A DNA stretch of 64,000 nucleotides from Scytalidium lignicola (Eukaryota > Ascomycota > Leotiomycetes): positions 186,001 through 250,000 of the forward strand of contig NCSJ02000006.1 in the NCBI GenBank assembly GCA_002812745.2, given 5' to 3'. Each line of letters starts with the position of its first letter. Positions within the stretch are counted from its first letter, which is position 1. This document shows, piece after piece, positions 32,886 to 44,664 of this stretch. Below the pieces are notes generated by a model that saw only the letters and a list, made by a program, of their open reading frames with translations, was not told the origin of the DNA and searched no databases. The position numbers and the translations under genes were made by a program.

Positions 32886-34084
32886 TTGCGTCTTCTACTC
32901 TGCTTGAATCCATTCAGAGATCACAACAGAGGGGTAGTTAACATTTCTAAGCTTGTAATACAAGCAAGTGAATATCGATGAATTGGGTCTCGATAAAGCA
33001 GGATATATTAATTACGACAAAAGAACTAAAATTTGCTGCGACAGGACATACAGACTATGGGGATATTGAAATGAGATTCGGAGTTGAATAAGGCATCTTC
33101 TATTGGGTTATCATTGCTGAGGAAAACTCCAGGAAATTCTGGCAATATATTTACTATTAGGGTCCTGACACTGGTCGATGATAGTCCCTCATGAATTCTG
33201 AAACATATTACTATGAACAATAAAATTCCCTGCAGTTGTTTTAAGAACAAAAGGGGCGCTTCCATAATGCGAGTGCATGATATTCGAACATCCAATTTTA
33301 ATTTTAATCCATCCGTTAACAAATATCGACAATTGGATAAAGCGGAGCTAATCGACTATTGTGGAGTTGCACGGACAGTACAGTACAGGTATGTTTTGTG
33401 GATGGTAAAAGAGGAATAACTTATCTATGTATATAGAACTAACTAAATTTGCATTCAAACTTACATACGGCTTTTTCCAGAACAGGAAATGAGACAAAGA
33501 GGAAGGCAATAATGAACTAAGGTGACGTCTTAATTAACGATGAGCTAGTTTGAAATAGGGTTGGCGTCGGGATAATAGTCTAATCTCATGACTTCGCGAC
33601 GCGTCAAAACCACTCTACGCGATTTTGACACGCTCTCGCCAGCTCTGTATTACAGGTATGAGAGATTCATAGGAACTTTCTAAGTCTAAACTGTATGTGC
33701 CCATTTCTTTTGAATTGTTTCAAGCTATACACCTATTCCGCCTTCTGACATCCGAGCTTGTGATTTACAATCACTCACCACCGTGGGGAGGCAAAGGTTC
33801 AAAGAAGTTGCATTTGGTTTAGAGTAAATAGCTTGGAACATTCCAGGGGAGACATCTTTGTGCGCAGCCTTTTGCTAAAAGTCAATGTTGCTAGGTCCGT
33901 GGAATACCAATGCGTTTTGCCTATAGATTGATGCCCAGCAGGATCTAGTTTCGCCTTTGGGCTTCATCATCCTCCCTGGTTTCTGCTTCGCAGATCATTT
34001 GACCATATCACTGATTATGGGATTTTTTTGTCTGAACAGGACTTAATTTACCTTTGAGAGCCTAGTTTTTCAAAATTGCCTAAG
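32886..34084. other. Intergenic region upstream of the Lsh-type gene
   Basis: 1.2 kb. It contains a short TACAGTACAG-like tract near 33374 and an MCB-like cluster near 33599. Small frames such as 33026-33322 (minus) are not recognisable. Confidence 0.5.
33599..33619. promoter_or_regulatory. MluI-cell-cycle-box-like elements upstream of lsh
   Basis: ACGCGT at 33599-33604 and TACGCGA at about 33616-33622, roughly 480 bp before the ATG of the SNF2 ATPase. The MBF core is matched exactly; function is inferred. Confidence 0.35.
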
Positions 34085-36831
34085 ATGAGTTCCACTTTGA
34101 GTGATGGGGGGACTGACTCTCCGAGTGTGGAGTCAAGGCTCCCTACCAGCACGCCATCTTCGCCACCAGACATGGGGCCAGATGAGGAAACGGATCTCGA
34201 CCTTGCTACTGCTGAGGAAAAGCAGATGTTTGAAGAAGAGAAACGCGCTCAAATTGCCAATGATAAAGCTGAAGAGAGAAGGCGGAAGCTGTTGTTGNAA
34301 AAAAAGAAAGGAAATCCAAGAGACTAAATCTGAACGGGAGGCTAAAGCCAGACAACTGGAGGAGTTGCTTAATAAAAGCGCAGCATTTTCTGATATCCTT
34401 ACAAAGAAAACCCAGGTCCTTGGACGTGTTGGGAGCGGGTTTGACGGCAAGGCTCTTGGAGAACATGATCTTGAGATGGCAAAGCAGCCAAAGTGCATGG
34501 TGGGAGGGAAAATGAGAGACTATCAACTTGAAGGGCTTACCTGGATGTATGAGATCTGCTCACAAGGCATGTCTGGGATTCTTGCCGATGAAATGGGATT
34601 AGGAAAGACAATCCAAACCATTTCACTGATTGCCTTGCTACGAGAAAAGGAGGGCTACCTCGGGCCTCACCTTATTATTGCTCCGTTGAGCACCCTATCA
34701 AATTGGATTGAAGAATTCCATAAGTGGACCCCATCTGTTCCTGCTTTGCTATACCACGGCACACCAAACCAGAGGAGAGAACTCAGGGACACTCGTATGA
34801 TGAACCATATTATTCACAATAGGCCGGATAAGGAATTTCCTGTCGTCTGCACCAGTCCTGAGATCATATTGAGGGATCACTCAGATCTATCTAAGATTAA
34901 TTGGGAATTTATAATAATAGTATGGTTTTCCTGTCTCTTATTTTTATCATCTATACTAACACGTAATTAGGATGAGGGTCACAGGATGAAGAATTCAGAT
35001 TCAAAGCTGTTTCGCGAGCTGAGACATTTTACATCTGCAACAAGGCTTCTTATTACGGGCACACCGTTACAAAACAACTTAAAGGAACTATGGTCACTCT
35101 TGAACTTTCTACTACCTAATATCTTCACGGATTGGGAGTCATTTGAGAGCTGGTTTGATTTTAGTGACCTTCAGGATGAAGAAGGGACTGAGGAATTCCT
35201 TGCAGATAAGATGAAGCAAGATCTAGTGAAGAAGATCCATCTCATTCTACAACCTCTGCTCTTACGTCGGATAAAAGCAGATGTGGAGCATATGCTTCCG
35301 AAGAAGCGTGAATACATTTTATTTGCGCCAATGACAAAGGAGCAAATCGACCTATATAACATCATTAATGACAAAGCTATTGACACGAGGAAATACCTTG
35401 AGGATAAAGTTGCAGAAAAGCTGACTAGTTATGCACAAAATAAAAAAGAATTAGCAACTTCAGGCCCTGGAAAACCCTCAAAACCCTCTAATCACACGAC
35501 TGCTGAGTCGGATAACGAACACCCCTCGATCAGTGTAGCGTTGAGGACACGACAGAGTGCAAATTCCAAATCGGAAGCTCCGAAGAATGCTTTTGAGCAG
35601 ATGATGGGTAGAGGAAGACCAACTTCTAACTCAAAGGCAAAAGCAGGACTCAAACGGAAGTCTGAACAAGCTGCTAGTACTTCTCCAGCTTCTAAATCAT
35701 CGAAATCAAGTAGGCATTCAACGCCTGCTGGTCTGCGCTCACGTAGATCTCGGATGCAACACACATACGAAGAAGCTGAAGCATCTGACGAAGATAAGTT
35801 AAGTGACGATGAGTTTGAGGCGAAACTGGCTAGAGAGCTAGCTGAGCTTAACTCAGTTGATTTAGAGGTTAAAGAGAATGACGAGGAATCTGAGCGTCAA
35901 AGGATACTCGAGCAAGCAAGTATGCAAACCCAACCCTTAAAACAGACCTCATGATCACTAATATTATGCAGAGAAGGAGATGTCAAATAAAAAACTCGGG
36001 AACCCAATAATGCAATTGCGCCTAGTGTGCAACTCCCCACTTAATTTCTATAATCCTTGGTCATCAAATGCAGAACTGCCTGTAGATGAGTCTATCGTAA
36101 CCTCCTCAGGGAAAATGCTCCTTCTCGACCGCCTTCTCCCAACGCTCTTTGCTCGAGGACACAAAGTGCTCATTTTTTCGCAATTCAAGACGCAACTAGA
36201 TATTCTCGAAGACTACGCTCTTGGCTTGCGAAAATGGGACGTGTGTCGAATTGATGGCGGAGTTGCACAGGATGACCGACGACGACAAATCAAAGAATTC
36301 AATGAGAACCCCAAGTTCAAGCTGTTTTTACTATCTACTCGTGCTGGTGGTCAGGGCATAAATCTAGCAAGTGCCGACACAGTTATTCTTTTTGATAGCG
36401 ATTGGAATCCGCAACAGGACCTGCAAGCTCAGGATCGTGCTCATCGTATAGGCCAGACAAAACCTGTGGTAATATTCCGATTTGCCACCAAGGGGACAGT
36501 GGAGGAAGAACTTCTTCTGAGTGCGGATGCTAAGAGAAGACTTGAAAAGTTAGTCATCAAGAAAGGAGGCTTCAAGACCATGGGTCAGAAAATGGATACA
36601 AGAGAAGAAATGACCCCGGACGCAATCAAAGCACTACTTCTGAAGGATGGCCAAGTGTATAAGTATCATGGGAAGGATAAGATATTAAGTGACGAAGATC
36701 TGGATATCCTTTGTGATAGGAGCGATGAAGCGTATGCTAACGCTGAGAAAGGTCTTGGTGATAGAGCAGGATTTAAAATCATTGAGACCAAGGCTGGTGG
36801 GCTTATGACAGATATGGGGAAAGGAAAATAA
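34085..36831 (+). CDS. lsh: Lsh/HELLS/DDM1-type SNF2 chromatin-remodelling ATPase
   Basis: Exons 34085-34919, 34971-35919 and 35972-36831, 880 residues once the N at 34298 (beside an A7 run) is left out; leaving it in breaks the frame. Helicase motifs in order: [12 protein letters not shown] (about residue 168), Ia [31 protein letters not shown]-like [40 protein letters not shown]. The N-terminal acidic coiled coil and the 150-residue basic Ser/Lys-rich insert between the lobes match Lsh-class proteins (Irc5 in yeast, MUS-30 in Neurospora, DDM1 in plants). These act in the nucleus on nucleosomes, genome stability and, in some lineages, DNA methylation. Introns are 51 and 52 bp with TACTAAC-like branches. 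Confidence 0.93.
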
Positions 36832-37071
36832 ATGTACCTCTAATAACTAGAAGTGTAAAAATAACAGAAATTCACTAATTGCTAAGACATATCTGTACTT
36901 ACACGCGTATATATTTTATACGAATTGGAGGATTGTTAGATGAAGTGAGTACACAATATTCCTATAGCAACAGCGTTCAGTAAGTGGTAGTATAAAATCT
37001 AAGCATATGAGCTACTCTCGAAGTCCGATTACCAGTTAGGAAGAAGAAAACTGTTGAACGAGCTCCCAACC

Positions 37072-37503
37072 ATGAACTGGATCTTGAAGTTCACATCTAT
37101 CCTTGCGGTATTTTTTCTTACCGTAAGTTTCTCTGCTCTTGGATACCCACTCAACTCTTTCGATCGCCACCAAGATCTCCCAGTTCCGCCATTGTCACTC
37201 CAACAAGATCATGGAACCCACAGGTTAAGGGAAGAGGTTCAAACCCAATCAGAAAGTTACGCACTGGCCAGTAATATGTTAAGAAGGTTGGGACTTATCC
37301 ATGAAGCCCATCTAGTGAAGCAAGAAGCGCTTCAGGACAAAGGCCACCAAGAAAACCAAGAAACCAATAACTCCTCATATGCAGACTCATGTCTCTTGGA
37401 TATTCTTTCTTATGGTGTTGGAGCGCGAGAGGTACCTGGATTGATGCAACGTATCTTGGTCTCTGGACTAGTGGCGATTGGAGGCTGGCTATATGGTTAT
37501 TAG
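37072..37503 (+). CDS. Small secretory-pathway protein (143 aa)
   Basis: Start ATG 37072 (MNWILKFTS). The first ~25 residues form a good signal peptide (FTSILAVFFLTVSFSALG, cleavage plausible after ALG). The middle is charged with an EAHLVKQEALQDKGH helix. There is one cysteine (SCLLDIL), and a C-terminal hydrophobic stretch LMQRILVSGLVAIGGWLYGY that could be a membrane anchor. No family recognised. Could be a small wall or membrane protein or a candidate secreted protein; the hydrophobic tail argues against free secretion. Confidence 0.6.
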   Translation: MNWILKFTSILAVFFLTVSFSALGYPLNSFDRHQDLPVPPLSLQQDHGTHRLREEVQTQSESYALASNMLRRLGLIHEAHLVKQEALQDKGHQENQETNNSSYADSCLLDILSYGVGAREVPGLMQRILVSGLVAIGGWLYGY

Positions 37504-37731
37504 TAGAGGCAGGATAGTGTGAGGACGTTTCACCAATTATCAACGACGCATGGATTTCCACAGTGGGTAGTATATCTATTTTGACACATTAATGCTTTCG
37601 ATTTTCTTGAAACCGCATAGTCCTCCCTATGCCATTAACTATCGATATTAGAGGATATGGTGGCACTATTGACAAAAGACGCCACTCATAGGAACAGAAT
37701 ATAGAAGGACTGTACATCATAAATAACAAGC

Positions 37732-39095
37732 CTATCGACCACTCTTCTCGTTTTCAATTTCTTGCTGTAAACGTTCCAGCTCCTGCTGGCGGGATCTCAA
37801 ATGTGCTTCTAAACCATCAACCTGCTCTTTAACGGTAACAATCTCATCTGAAACACCCTTAAGACTTGCCCCAATTTTGGTCTTTCCATCTCCTTGCTCC
37901 AAATCTCGCAACTCTCTCCTCTTATAATCTAGTAGTTGTTCCAGTTCTCTCTTCACTAGTGCAGGTTTTGTGTCACGTCGTCCTCCAGATCTAGCTGCAG
38001 ATGCAGCATCTACCTTATCAATCTTTGCCTCTAATTCTGATAGTTGCTTCTTCAGCCGTACTTCCTCCCAGTCATCTGTGGTTTTCGTCGACGAGAAATC
38101 TGTTCCTGTTGGCCGATAACTGCTCTTTCCTCCCACGCCCAAGCGGCTCAAGTATGTATCTCCAAACTTCGCTTTCCGACCTGTGCTGGTCTCTTCATTA
38201 CCAGGGGTGCCCCATTTTTGTGCTGGTGACGATGTTCGTTGGTTGTCCACTTGATAGTCAATCTGGTTTCGCTCGAAACTCGCTCGAAGGGAAGCTGGTA
38301 CTGTGCGTGGAATACGATATCCTTCATGTCGATTGTTGAGGATATGAAGGAATGCAAGGCAAGCATCTTTGCCAATTGAAAGTGACGCGGATGGATTTAC
38401 TAGGTTCCAAGCCGATCGAATATCGGTATCTGGAATGTCGAGGGAAGAATAAAGAGTGTCTAGGCTCTCAACTATATAAAACGAAAGGCATCAGAACCAA
38501 TTCTTTGACAGAGAGGTAGAACCAAACTCACAGGTGATATCTCCCCGCCTATCCCGATTTGCCGAGTATATTTCCTCATATTTAACCTTGTCCGATGGAC
38601 TCATATACCAATCGAAGCCATCTTTCAATCCCGGAGTATCGTCCTCGTCTTCAACCCTCTCGAATTGAGGTTGTCTTCCCGTAAGAGCACGATTCGCTTG
38701 CACCAGATGCGCTTTCGATTCCGGAACCAGCCAATCTGGTAATGTCTTTGGTACATCTGCGTATTCCTAGAAGGCCCAGAAACACCCCAATCAGTCCCAT
38801 TGCTCACCAGATCCCCATACCAATTGTAAATGAAGAAGAGCAAAGCCAAACCTACCCCGTTAACCAAATCAAAAATCAACCTCATAGCCACGCAGAACTC
38901 CTCAAAATCCAGGTTCCCATCATTGTCCACATCTGCCAAGTCCCATACTCGCTCAAGTTGATCATCGCGCAGTTGACTGTTCTTCAGTACCGGTGCTGCT
39001 TGCGATCCCGTAAGAAGTGTGCCGCCATTCGATAAAGAAGCAAAGATCTCCCAGTATTTCTCGATCTCACTCTGTTCGATGCGTTTATTTGACAT
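37732..39095 (-). CDS. END3: End3, EH-domain actin/endocytosis regulator
   Basis: Minus strand, three exons: 39095-38856, 38766-38532 and 38471-37732, 404 residues. The N-terminal EH domain includes the EF-hand loop [14 protein letters not shown] second EH-like region follows ([18 protein letters not shown].., [26 protein letters not shown]). The C-terminal half is a coiled coil with [17 protein letters not shown] and a terminal heptad run. End3 works with Pan1 and Sla1 at cortical actin patches during endocytosis. Length is close to that of yeast and Aspergillus (SagA) homologues. It converges with the small secreted-type gene. Confidence 0.95.
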
Positions 39096-39752
39096 CGTGT
39101 GGGTTCACGCTCTACTGCAACGATGAAAGTTAAGGAGGCGGGCGGACGGGGAGAAGGCTTCGAGTCGAATAGTGAAAGCTATAAGCTTTTTTCTCTCTTT
39201 CAACTTTCACGGTCAGGGTATAAAGTTGATATAGCTTTTCCTGCAGGAATTAGACCTCTACAAGTGTCGTTAATCTAATCTGGAGCTTCCTGACTGTCAT
39301 CAGCACGGATTACGCGGGCCTCGAAGCTCGACCCTTTGTCGCATCTGAGGTGTGGCTGGTATGTTGGACCTAAGATATAAGGCACCGAATAAAATAAAAG
39401 GGGTTCAGGGGTTGTGAGCAAACAGAGCCAACTTGCTGTGTATATCTTCATACAGGTCATCAATTCGTGATCAACGGTTTATAATAGTGAGGATCTTATT
39501 ACCGCTTCAGTGACTTCTTTATATACACAACAGTTGTTTTGATGCTCGGAATGTCCTACTCAAGTCTGGACCAACAGCAAGTAGCTACTTAGAACTTGTC
39601 GTCTGAATTTTCATCCATTTCAATTCCTATCCTCATCACTACAGCGTGTTTTTGTTATTGACAGCTGAATCTTTTAGTCGCTGGTCTTTGTCTTCACCCT
39701 AGACCTTGGGCGGGTTGCAGGCTAGCAAATACATAAAATCCGTGCCTCCTTA
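39096..39752. other. Intergenic region
   Basis: 657 bp holding the END3 promoter (a CT-rich tract near 39192-39206) and the 3' flank of the next minus-strand gene. No gene supported. Confidence 0.5.
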
Positions 39753-42700
39753 TTACAGGTTGTGCTGAACTTGGCTAGCCTTGAATGTCCTATCATTTAC
39801 GTTACCTAAATTTGGAAATGAAGTAATACCCTCGTCGGTAGGCATATCATTATTATGTTTATGCATCATTATTTTCTTTGGTGGTGGAAAGTCTGAGTCA
39901 ATAGTTGGGTGATTGTTAATTATTTGATCTGCCATTGCCGGTATGACTACTCTTGTTTTGTATTCGGTGTCGTGTCCAGAATGCGGAATTGTTGAAGAAG
40001 GAATAGGTTTATGTAACTTTTCAGTCTCATTGAGTTTGATTTTGCCGCGATTGATATTCGACCCAATTATATGGTAGTCAAAGTGTTCCTCAAAATGAGG
40101 GATTTCTTCTTGTATGCACCGCCTTAGACTAGGCTTCAAATCTTCATCAGTTAATAAAGACTGATTTTTGTTGGTTGGAGGTAATCTAAACACAGGTGTT
40201 GATCCAGTCGCGCATGGAAAGTTGGAACTATCCTCTTGGAACCGTAGACTTTCAGCAACCACCTCCGAAATGGCTTTTGCATTTCCACCAAATCCATTGA
40301 CTTCTGTATTTGGGGTTGCTAGGAATGCATTACCAGAGCTTATATAAGGTGATTCATATTTAATTCCGTTGCCTGCATTATTTGGTGTTAACAAAGCTAC
40401 TGATGAAGCACTCTGAGGATCAAACATGGAAAATGGATGTTCTAAGTATTGCCTACCCCTTGAATAGAACTGATGTTGATAATTTGATAGCGGCGAGTGG
40501 CCTGGTGGGGACACTCGTGGATTGCTTGTGCTATTCCATCTCCTCAACGGCAGATATTGTTTGGGCAGAGGCGTCAGTTGCGGCGAACCGGTCAAGCGAG
40601 ATACAAATCCAGTTGAAGAATGGAGATTCTGTGCATAATCAGCGCCAAATATTCCCATCTTCTGGTTGATGGTGCCATTCTGTGGAGAAAACTGCTCGTT
40701 TTTAAGCATTCCAAGACCTTTAGAATGGGCCATAGAATTATAATAACCTAGCGAGTCAGTCTGTTGCATGCCACTTCGAATGATCGGCTGAGACTGGGGA
40801 ACCGGGGCTACATGAGATATAGATGGCTGTTGTCTAAGTGCCTGTACGTTTCTAGTCACACCATCAGAAGCAAATGAACTTGGTACTGAATCTGTGTTAG
40901 GTACCTTAGAAGAAGAGTCGACGCCACTGAAACTAGAAGAAATCAATTTCCCTTGTTCAATCCAGAACTCTGAATACCTGCGTGCCTGGGATGCGGGTTT
41001 CGATACTTGCCTGACACCACGGCTATTGACGGGGATCGATTTTTCAAGAGAAGGATCATATGTCCAGTGATGCTGTTGCCTAGTTCTACCAATCTGTTTG
41101 CCAGCAAGGTTCTTGACAGGTACAAGAATGTCCATAAGGAAATTCGATTTTGGAGGCGGAGGACGCAAATTACTCGAATTACTACCGTTCCTTGCAAACA
41201 ACTGAGGCGGTGGCATTGCAGTATTGTTTTCCAATGGGATCATCGAAGGCTCTTTGACATTGCAAATTTTGCTCCCTGGAGAATCCAGAATTCTAGATGA
41301 AGTCTCTTTAACAGTACCATCTCCACTGAATGGAAATTTTCGAATGTTAGAAGACGGCTGAGAGGAACCCAATCCAACCAGTGTTGGCAATCCTGCCTGT
41401 GTAGACATGGACTTTAAATTAGAAGGAACTTGCAAAACATTGCTGGCTCTTGAGTCTACAGGAGGAAGAGAGTTACCACTACCAGGAGTTGATCTAGGAG
41501 CTGCACTCACGCGTGGCTGAAGATCGTCAACAGTAAAGGAATTGCGAAGTCGACTAGGACCAACTGGTTGTTTCTTTGGCCTTCCCTTGGGTAAAGGAGA
41601 CCGGGATGAAGATCCTTCATGTGTATTCGTCAAGACTATTCGGCGGCGCTTCTGTTCAGTCAGTGGATTTGACACTGTTTCAGTCGTAGTAGCTGGAGAA
41701 GGAGAAATAGGAGGAGCTGCTGGTAATTCTCTAGGAGATTGGAGAGCCAGCTTCTGGGCGTCATCTCCGATATTTTTGCGCTTAGGGGTTTTCCCAGAAA
41801 CATTATTATTTAGAGGATGAGAAACGGTAATGGATTCTTGAACCATATTAGCTGGCTGAGGAGATGGCTTCTGTATGCTATTCCTCGCATTCCGACCATC
41901 CTGGACACTCGCAGCAGGAACTCTTCTCTTAGGATGTAAGATGGTATTATTCCGACAAATTTCAACACCTTCATATGACCATAAATGATTTATTAACTCC
42001 CCGATAAGCCTAGCTGGAGACAGGTTCGGAATACCGTTTCTCTCGGGTGGAAATTGATACCTCCGTTGCTCAGGTCCTTTGAAGCATCGTAGGTTGCTCA
42101 GAAACGATACTCCTTTCTTGATATCATTTTTGGTGATGAACATTGTCGCACGACACTCAAGTTCATCCAGTTCGTCCATTGTAGCAGCATACTCTTCATG
42201 GTTTGTAATGAAGTCACCTTTCATTAAAATGGCCAATTGTCTCTTATTGACAGCCGCAATCCTTGCATCCTCTTCTTTGTTAAGTTTGATTTCTCGTTTG
42301 TTTAAATTGATGAGGTCGTTTATCAGCTGCTCTTCCAGACCTAAGTATCTAACTGCTAGCTCAAATGATATATCTTGAGTGAGTTCCTTCATGATTGTGA
42401 GCTTCATGCCGTCACTAAGATCACTCCATTCAGCTCGCAAGTTAAAAGACCTGGTTTCCGAACTAGCAAAATCATGTGCTGCCAAAGTCTCTAGATAAAT
42501 CCTACCGGAACTGTTCTGCGACGAATAGGACTGGCTCAAGTATGCTGACTTCTCAGCTTCTATAGAAGCAGGAATGGGACTCAACATAATCTGTGACATT
42601 CCCAACTCAAACTTCGCAGCTTCCGCATTGTCCCCTTGTTCCTCTTCCTCTGTTTTCTTAGAACTCTTCGCTGCTGTATAGTATGAAGGAGGCCATTCAT

Positions 42701-42854
42701 CAAGACCAATAGTTGGAAAACACGCTTCCCGTAGGTTCGGATTATAGGGAATCTTGCGATGAGTAAATACAGGAGATGAGTGACGTGGTGAAAGTGTGGA
42801 CATTTCTTCCTCTCTGTATCGACCTGGAAGCTGTCGATTCTGTCTTAGCTGCAT
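39753..42854 (-). CDS. Large low-complexity protein, function unknown (1033 aa)
   Basis: Minus strand, single long exon from ATG 42854 (MQLRQNRQL). The frame is open to 42923 without an earlier ATG, and an upstream exon ending near there is possible. The first ~250 residues look structured: NLRAEWSDLSDGMKLTIMKE then SFELAVRYLGL and a charged helix with AAVNKRQLAILMKGD. A conserved-looking patch FPPERNGIPNLSPARL follows. The rest is Ser/Pro/Asn-rich and disordered with basic patches (KRKN, KGRPKKQP, EQKRRR) that could import it to the nucleus or bind DNA as an AT-hook (GRPKK). I do not recognise a family. Confidence 0.7.
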   Translation of the reverse strand: MQLRQNRQLPGRYREEEMSTLSPRHSSPVFTHRKIPYNPNLREACFPTIGLDEWPPSYYTAAKSSKKTEEEEQGDNAEAAKFELGMSQIMLSPIPASIEAEKSAYLSQSYSSQNSSGRIYLETLAAHDFASSETRSFNLRAEWSDLSDGMKLTIMKELTQDISFELAVRYLGLEEQLINDLINLNKREIKLNKEEDARIAAVNKRQLAILMKGDFITNHEEYAATMDELDELECRATMFITKNDIKKGVSFLSNLRCFKGPEQRRYQFPPERNGIPNLSPARLIGELINHLWSYEGVEICRNNTILHPKRRVPAASVQDGRNARNSIQKPSPQPANMVQESITVSHPLNNNVSGKTPKRKNIGDDAQKLALQSPRELPAAPPISPSPATTTETVSNPLTEQKRRRIVLTNTHEGSSSRSPLPKGRPKKQPVGPSRLRNSFTVDDLQPRVSAAPRSTPGSGNSLPPVDSRASNVLQVPSNLKSMSTQAGLPTLVGLGSSQPSSNIRKFPFSGDGTVKETSSRILDSPGSKICNVKEPSMIPLENNTAMPPPQLFARNGSNSSNLRPPPPKSNFLMDILVPVKNLAGKQIGRTRQQHHWTYDPSLEKSIPVNSRGVRQVSKPASQARRYSEFWIEQGKLISSSFSGVDSSSKVPNTDSVPSSFASDGVTRNVQALRQQPSISHVAPVPQSQPIIRSGMQQTDSLGYYNSMAHSKGLGMLKNEQFSPQNGTINQKMGIFGADYAQNLHSSTGFVSRLTGSPQLTPLPKQYLPLRRWNSTSNPRVSPPGHSPLSNYQHQFYSRGRQYLEHPFSMFDPQSASSVALLTPNNAGNGIKYESPYISSGNAFLATPNTEVNGFGGNAKAISEVVAESLRFQEDSSNFPCATGSTPVFRLPPTNKNQSLLTDEDLKPSLRRCIQEEIPHFEEHFDYHIIGSNINRGKIKLNETEKLHKPIPSSTIPHSGHDTEYKTRVVIPAMADQIINNHPTIDSDFPPPKKIMMHKHNNDMPTDEGITSFPNLGNVNDRTFKASQVQHNL

Positions 42855-43527
42855 GGTGAAAGAGAGTTGTTCACAAAGCTGAACTATGTGTTTGATATCA
42901 AGGACGTGGGAAAGCACTGACACTGATAATATGCCTGAAAACCTTGCAGGGCCGAACTGGAGATCAAGGTATTGTCAAGACAGACCTTGAAATCAAGATG
43001 GTAGTTCTGGGTAGTAGGAGAAGTTTATTACCATACTGCTGTGTAGAAAAAAGGTCGCTCTTGTTAGTGTTATCCTCACGTAGAGCGTGGGTTGGNAAAA
43101 AAGACGCGCTATAGATGTGACTATATATTGTGAAAGTGAAGTCTGATTCAATAAAATTGTCAATTAGAATGCCTGCACAGTTACTCAAAGATGATTTCAG
43201 AATTATTCGTAGTGATTATAATGTTTATGAACAAGTGACAAGTATCATAATTAGTCGCTTGACAGTCTTCATGGTTACTTTAAATTGATGTATTCCTTGA
43301 ATAACATTCTCAGTAGAACGATGTGTTTTGGAGTCCACTACAATAACAACCTAAGGAAGTAAAAGTATATACGGAACCGAACCTTTTGGGGTATATTGTT
43401 GAACGCCATTCCCAGTACTAGCCATAGCCACCCATAGCCGTCTACCCATATCAACAGCCTTAACGCATAAAGATAATACAGGTCCGATGATAGCAATCAA
43501 CAAAGGACATGATATGGTATCCGATCT
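42855..43527. other. Intergenic region
   Basis: About 670 bp, AT-rich, with an N beside an A6 run at 43096. Presumed 5' leader of the large unknown gene and 3' flank of the phosphatase-like gene. Confidence 0.5.
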
Positions 43528-44664
43528 TCAAATATCAGGATCATGGAACGGAACAAAGCGAGCACGGCCACTAAATCGCTCTTCGTCATCTGCATGATCC
43601 ATATCCATCTCAATGTCATCATCAGCAACCTCATCCCTTCCTCTTTTTTCTCCTCCAGAAGGAACAGCTTGCCTGACTGCTACCTCCTGAAATTCGGCTC
43701 TTTGGACCTCAGCGACGGATTTTTGCGCCTGCAGCACATCTTGATAGGCCAGAAGTAGATGTTTCAAAGCATCGTCATAAGCCACACAGAACCGAATTGA
43801 CTGGATGAATTGTACTGCAGTGACCAGGGTCATGTCATACATTTTCATGATGTATGCTGCTACAACTGCAGCAGATCGCTCATTGCCAGATTCACAAAAG
43901 ACCAGAACCTTTCCCATTAGCTGAGTGACATCTTTGATTTCTATGCCAGTCTCCTGAGCATTTTCCATTCGCTGCCGGTAGATGGAGATCAAGTGCTCAT
44001 TGATTATGTCAATAGCGCGTGGGAAAGCGGCGATGAGTTCTGGGTTCCCACCGACATCAACAGATGCAGCTTCAATGCCCAATTGCTGGGCAATCTTCTC
44101 TCCACTTAATAGCAGAGCTTGCGCAGTCTTCGTATTCCTAATGACGAGTAACATAGTAACTCCCTTAATCTTCAAGGCTTCAATATCTCTCGCTGCGGAT
44201 GCTGGTCCTAGCTCCAAAAAGGAGAGGATTGGCTGTGATTGCCGTCTGTACTCATACTTCCAATCTCCGATCCATTTGACCGCTCTTATGTGTTGGCCTT
44301 GTGTAATGGCTTTTAGGATCTCTTCCTCTGTGTGCGCTGGACCAGTGCTGGCGACTACTGGCAACCTGATCTGAGTGCCATCGGGGAATGGTGGTATATG
44401 GATATGAGGCGGCGACGGGGCCTGGCAGAAACGTTAGAAGATGCACATAATCATGATGTATAGACTATGAAGTTATTAATTTCTTACACGCCAGCTGTAT
44501 TCACCCGTAGGTGTTGCTGCAATCTGCTGTGAGGTCCGTTGCATGGTTGCTTCAGGTCTCGTACATGTGTGTAGATCTGGAATGTAGCTATCATTACTAC
44601 CAAGGTACGGTTCTGGTATGCCTATTTCAGGGCTTTCTGAAGCTGCTAATTCCGTTCGATGCAT
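43528..44664 (-). CDS. Dual-specificity phosphatase-like (STYX-related) protein
   Basis: Minus strand, two exons: 44664-44488 and 44421-43528, 356 residues. A DSP fold is indicated by an N-terminal strand-helix region and the P-loop VLVFCESGNERSAAVVAAYIM. The catalytic Cys and Arg of C-X5-R are both present, although the residue before Cys is Phe instead of the usual His. The following helix MTLVTAVQFIQSIR resembles the DSP recognition helix. The N-terminus (HRTELAASES..GIPEPYLG) and an acidic C-terminus (VADDDIEMDMDHADDEE) frame it. The closest comparison is the fungal STYX/Fmi-like DSP group, whose substrates are unclear. The missing His before Cys would raise the Cys pKa, so activity may be weak. 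Confidence 0.8.

Noticed and set aside
33720..33830. Possible tRNA (GGTTCAAAG-like B-box word)
   Set aside because: No matching A box or acceptor stem at the right distance.
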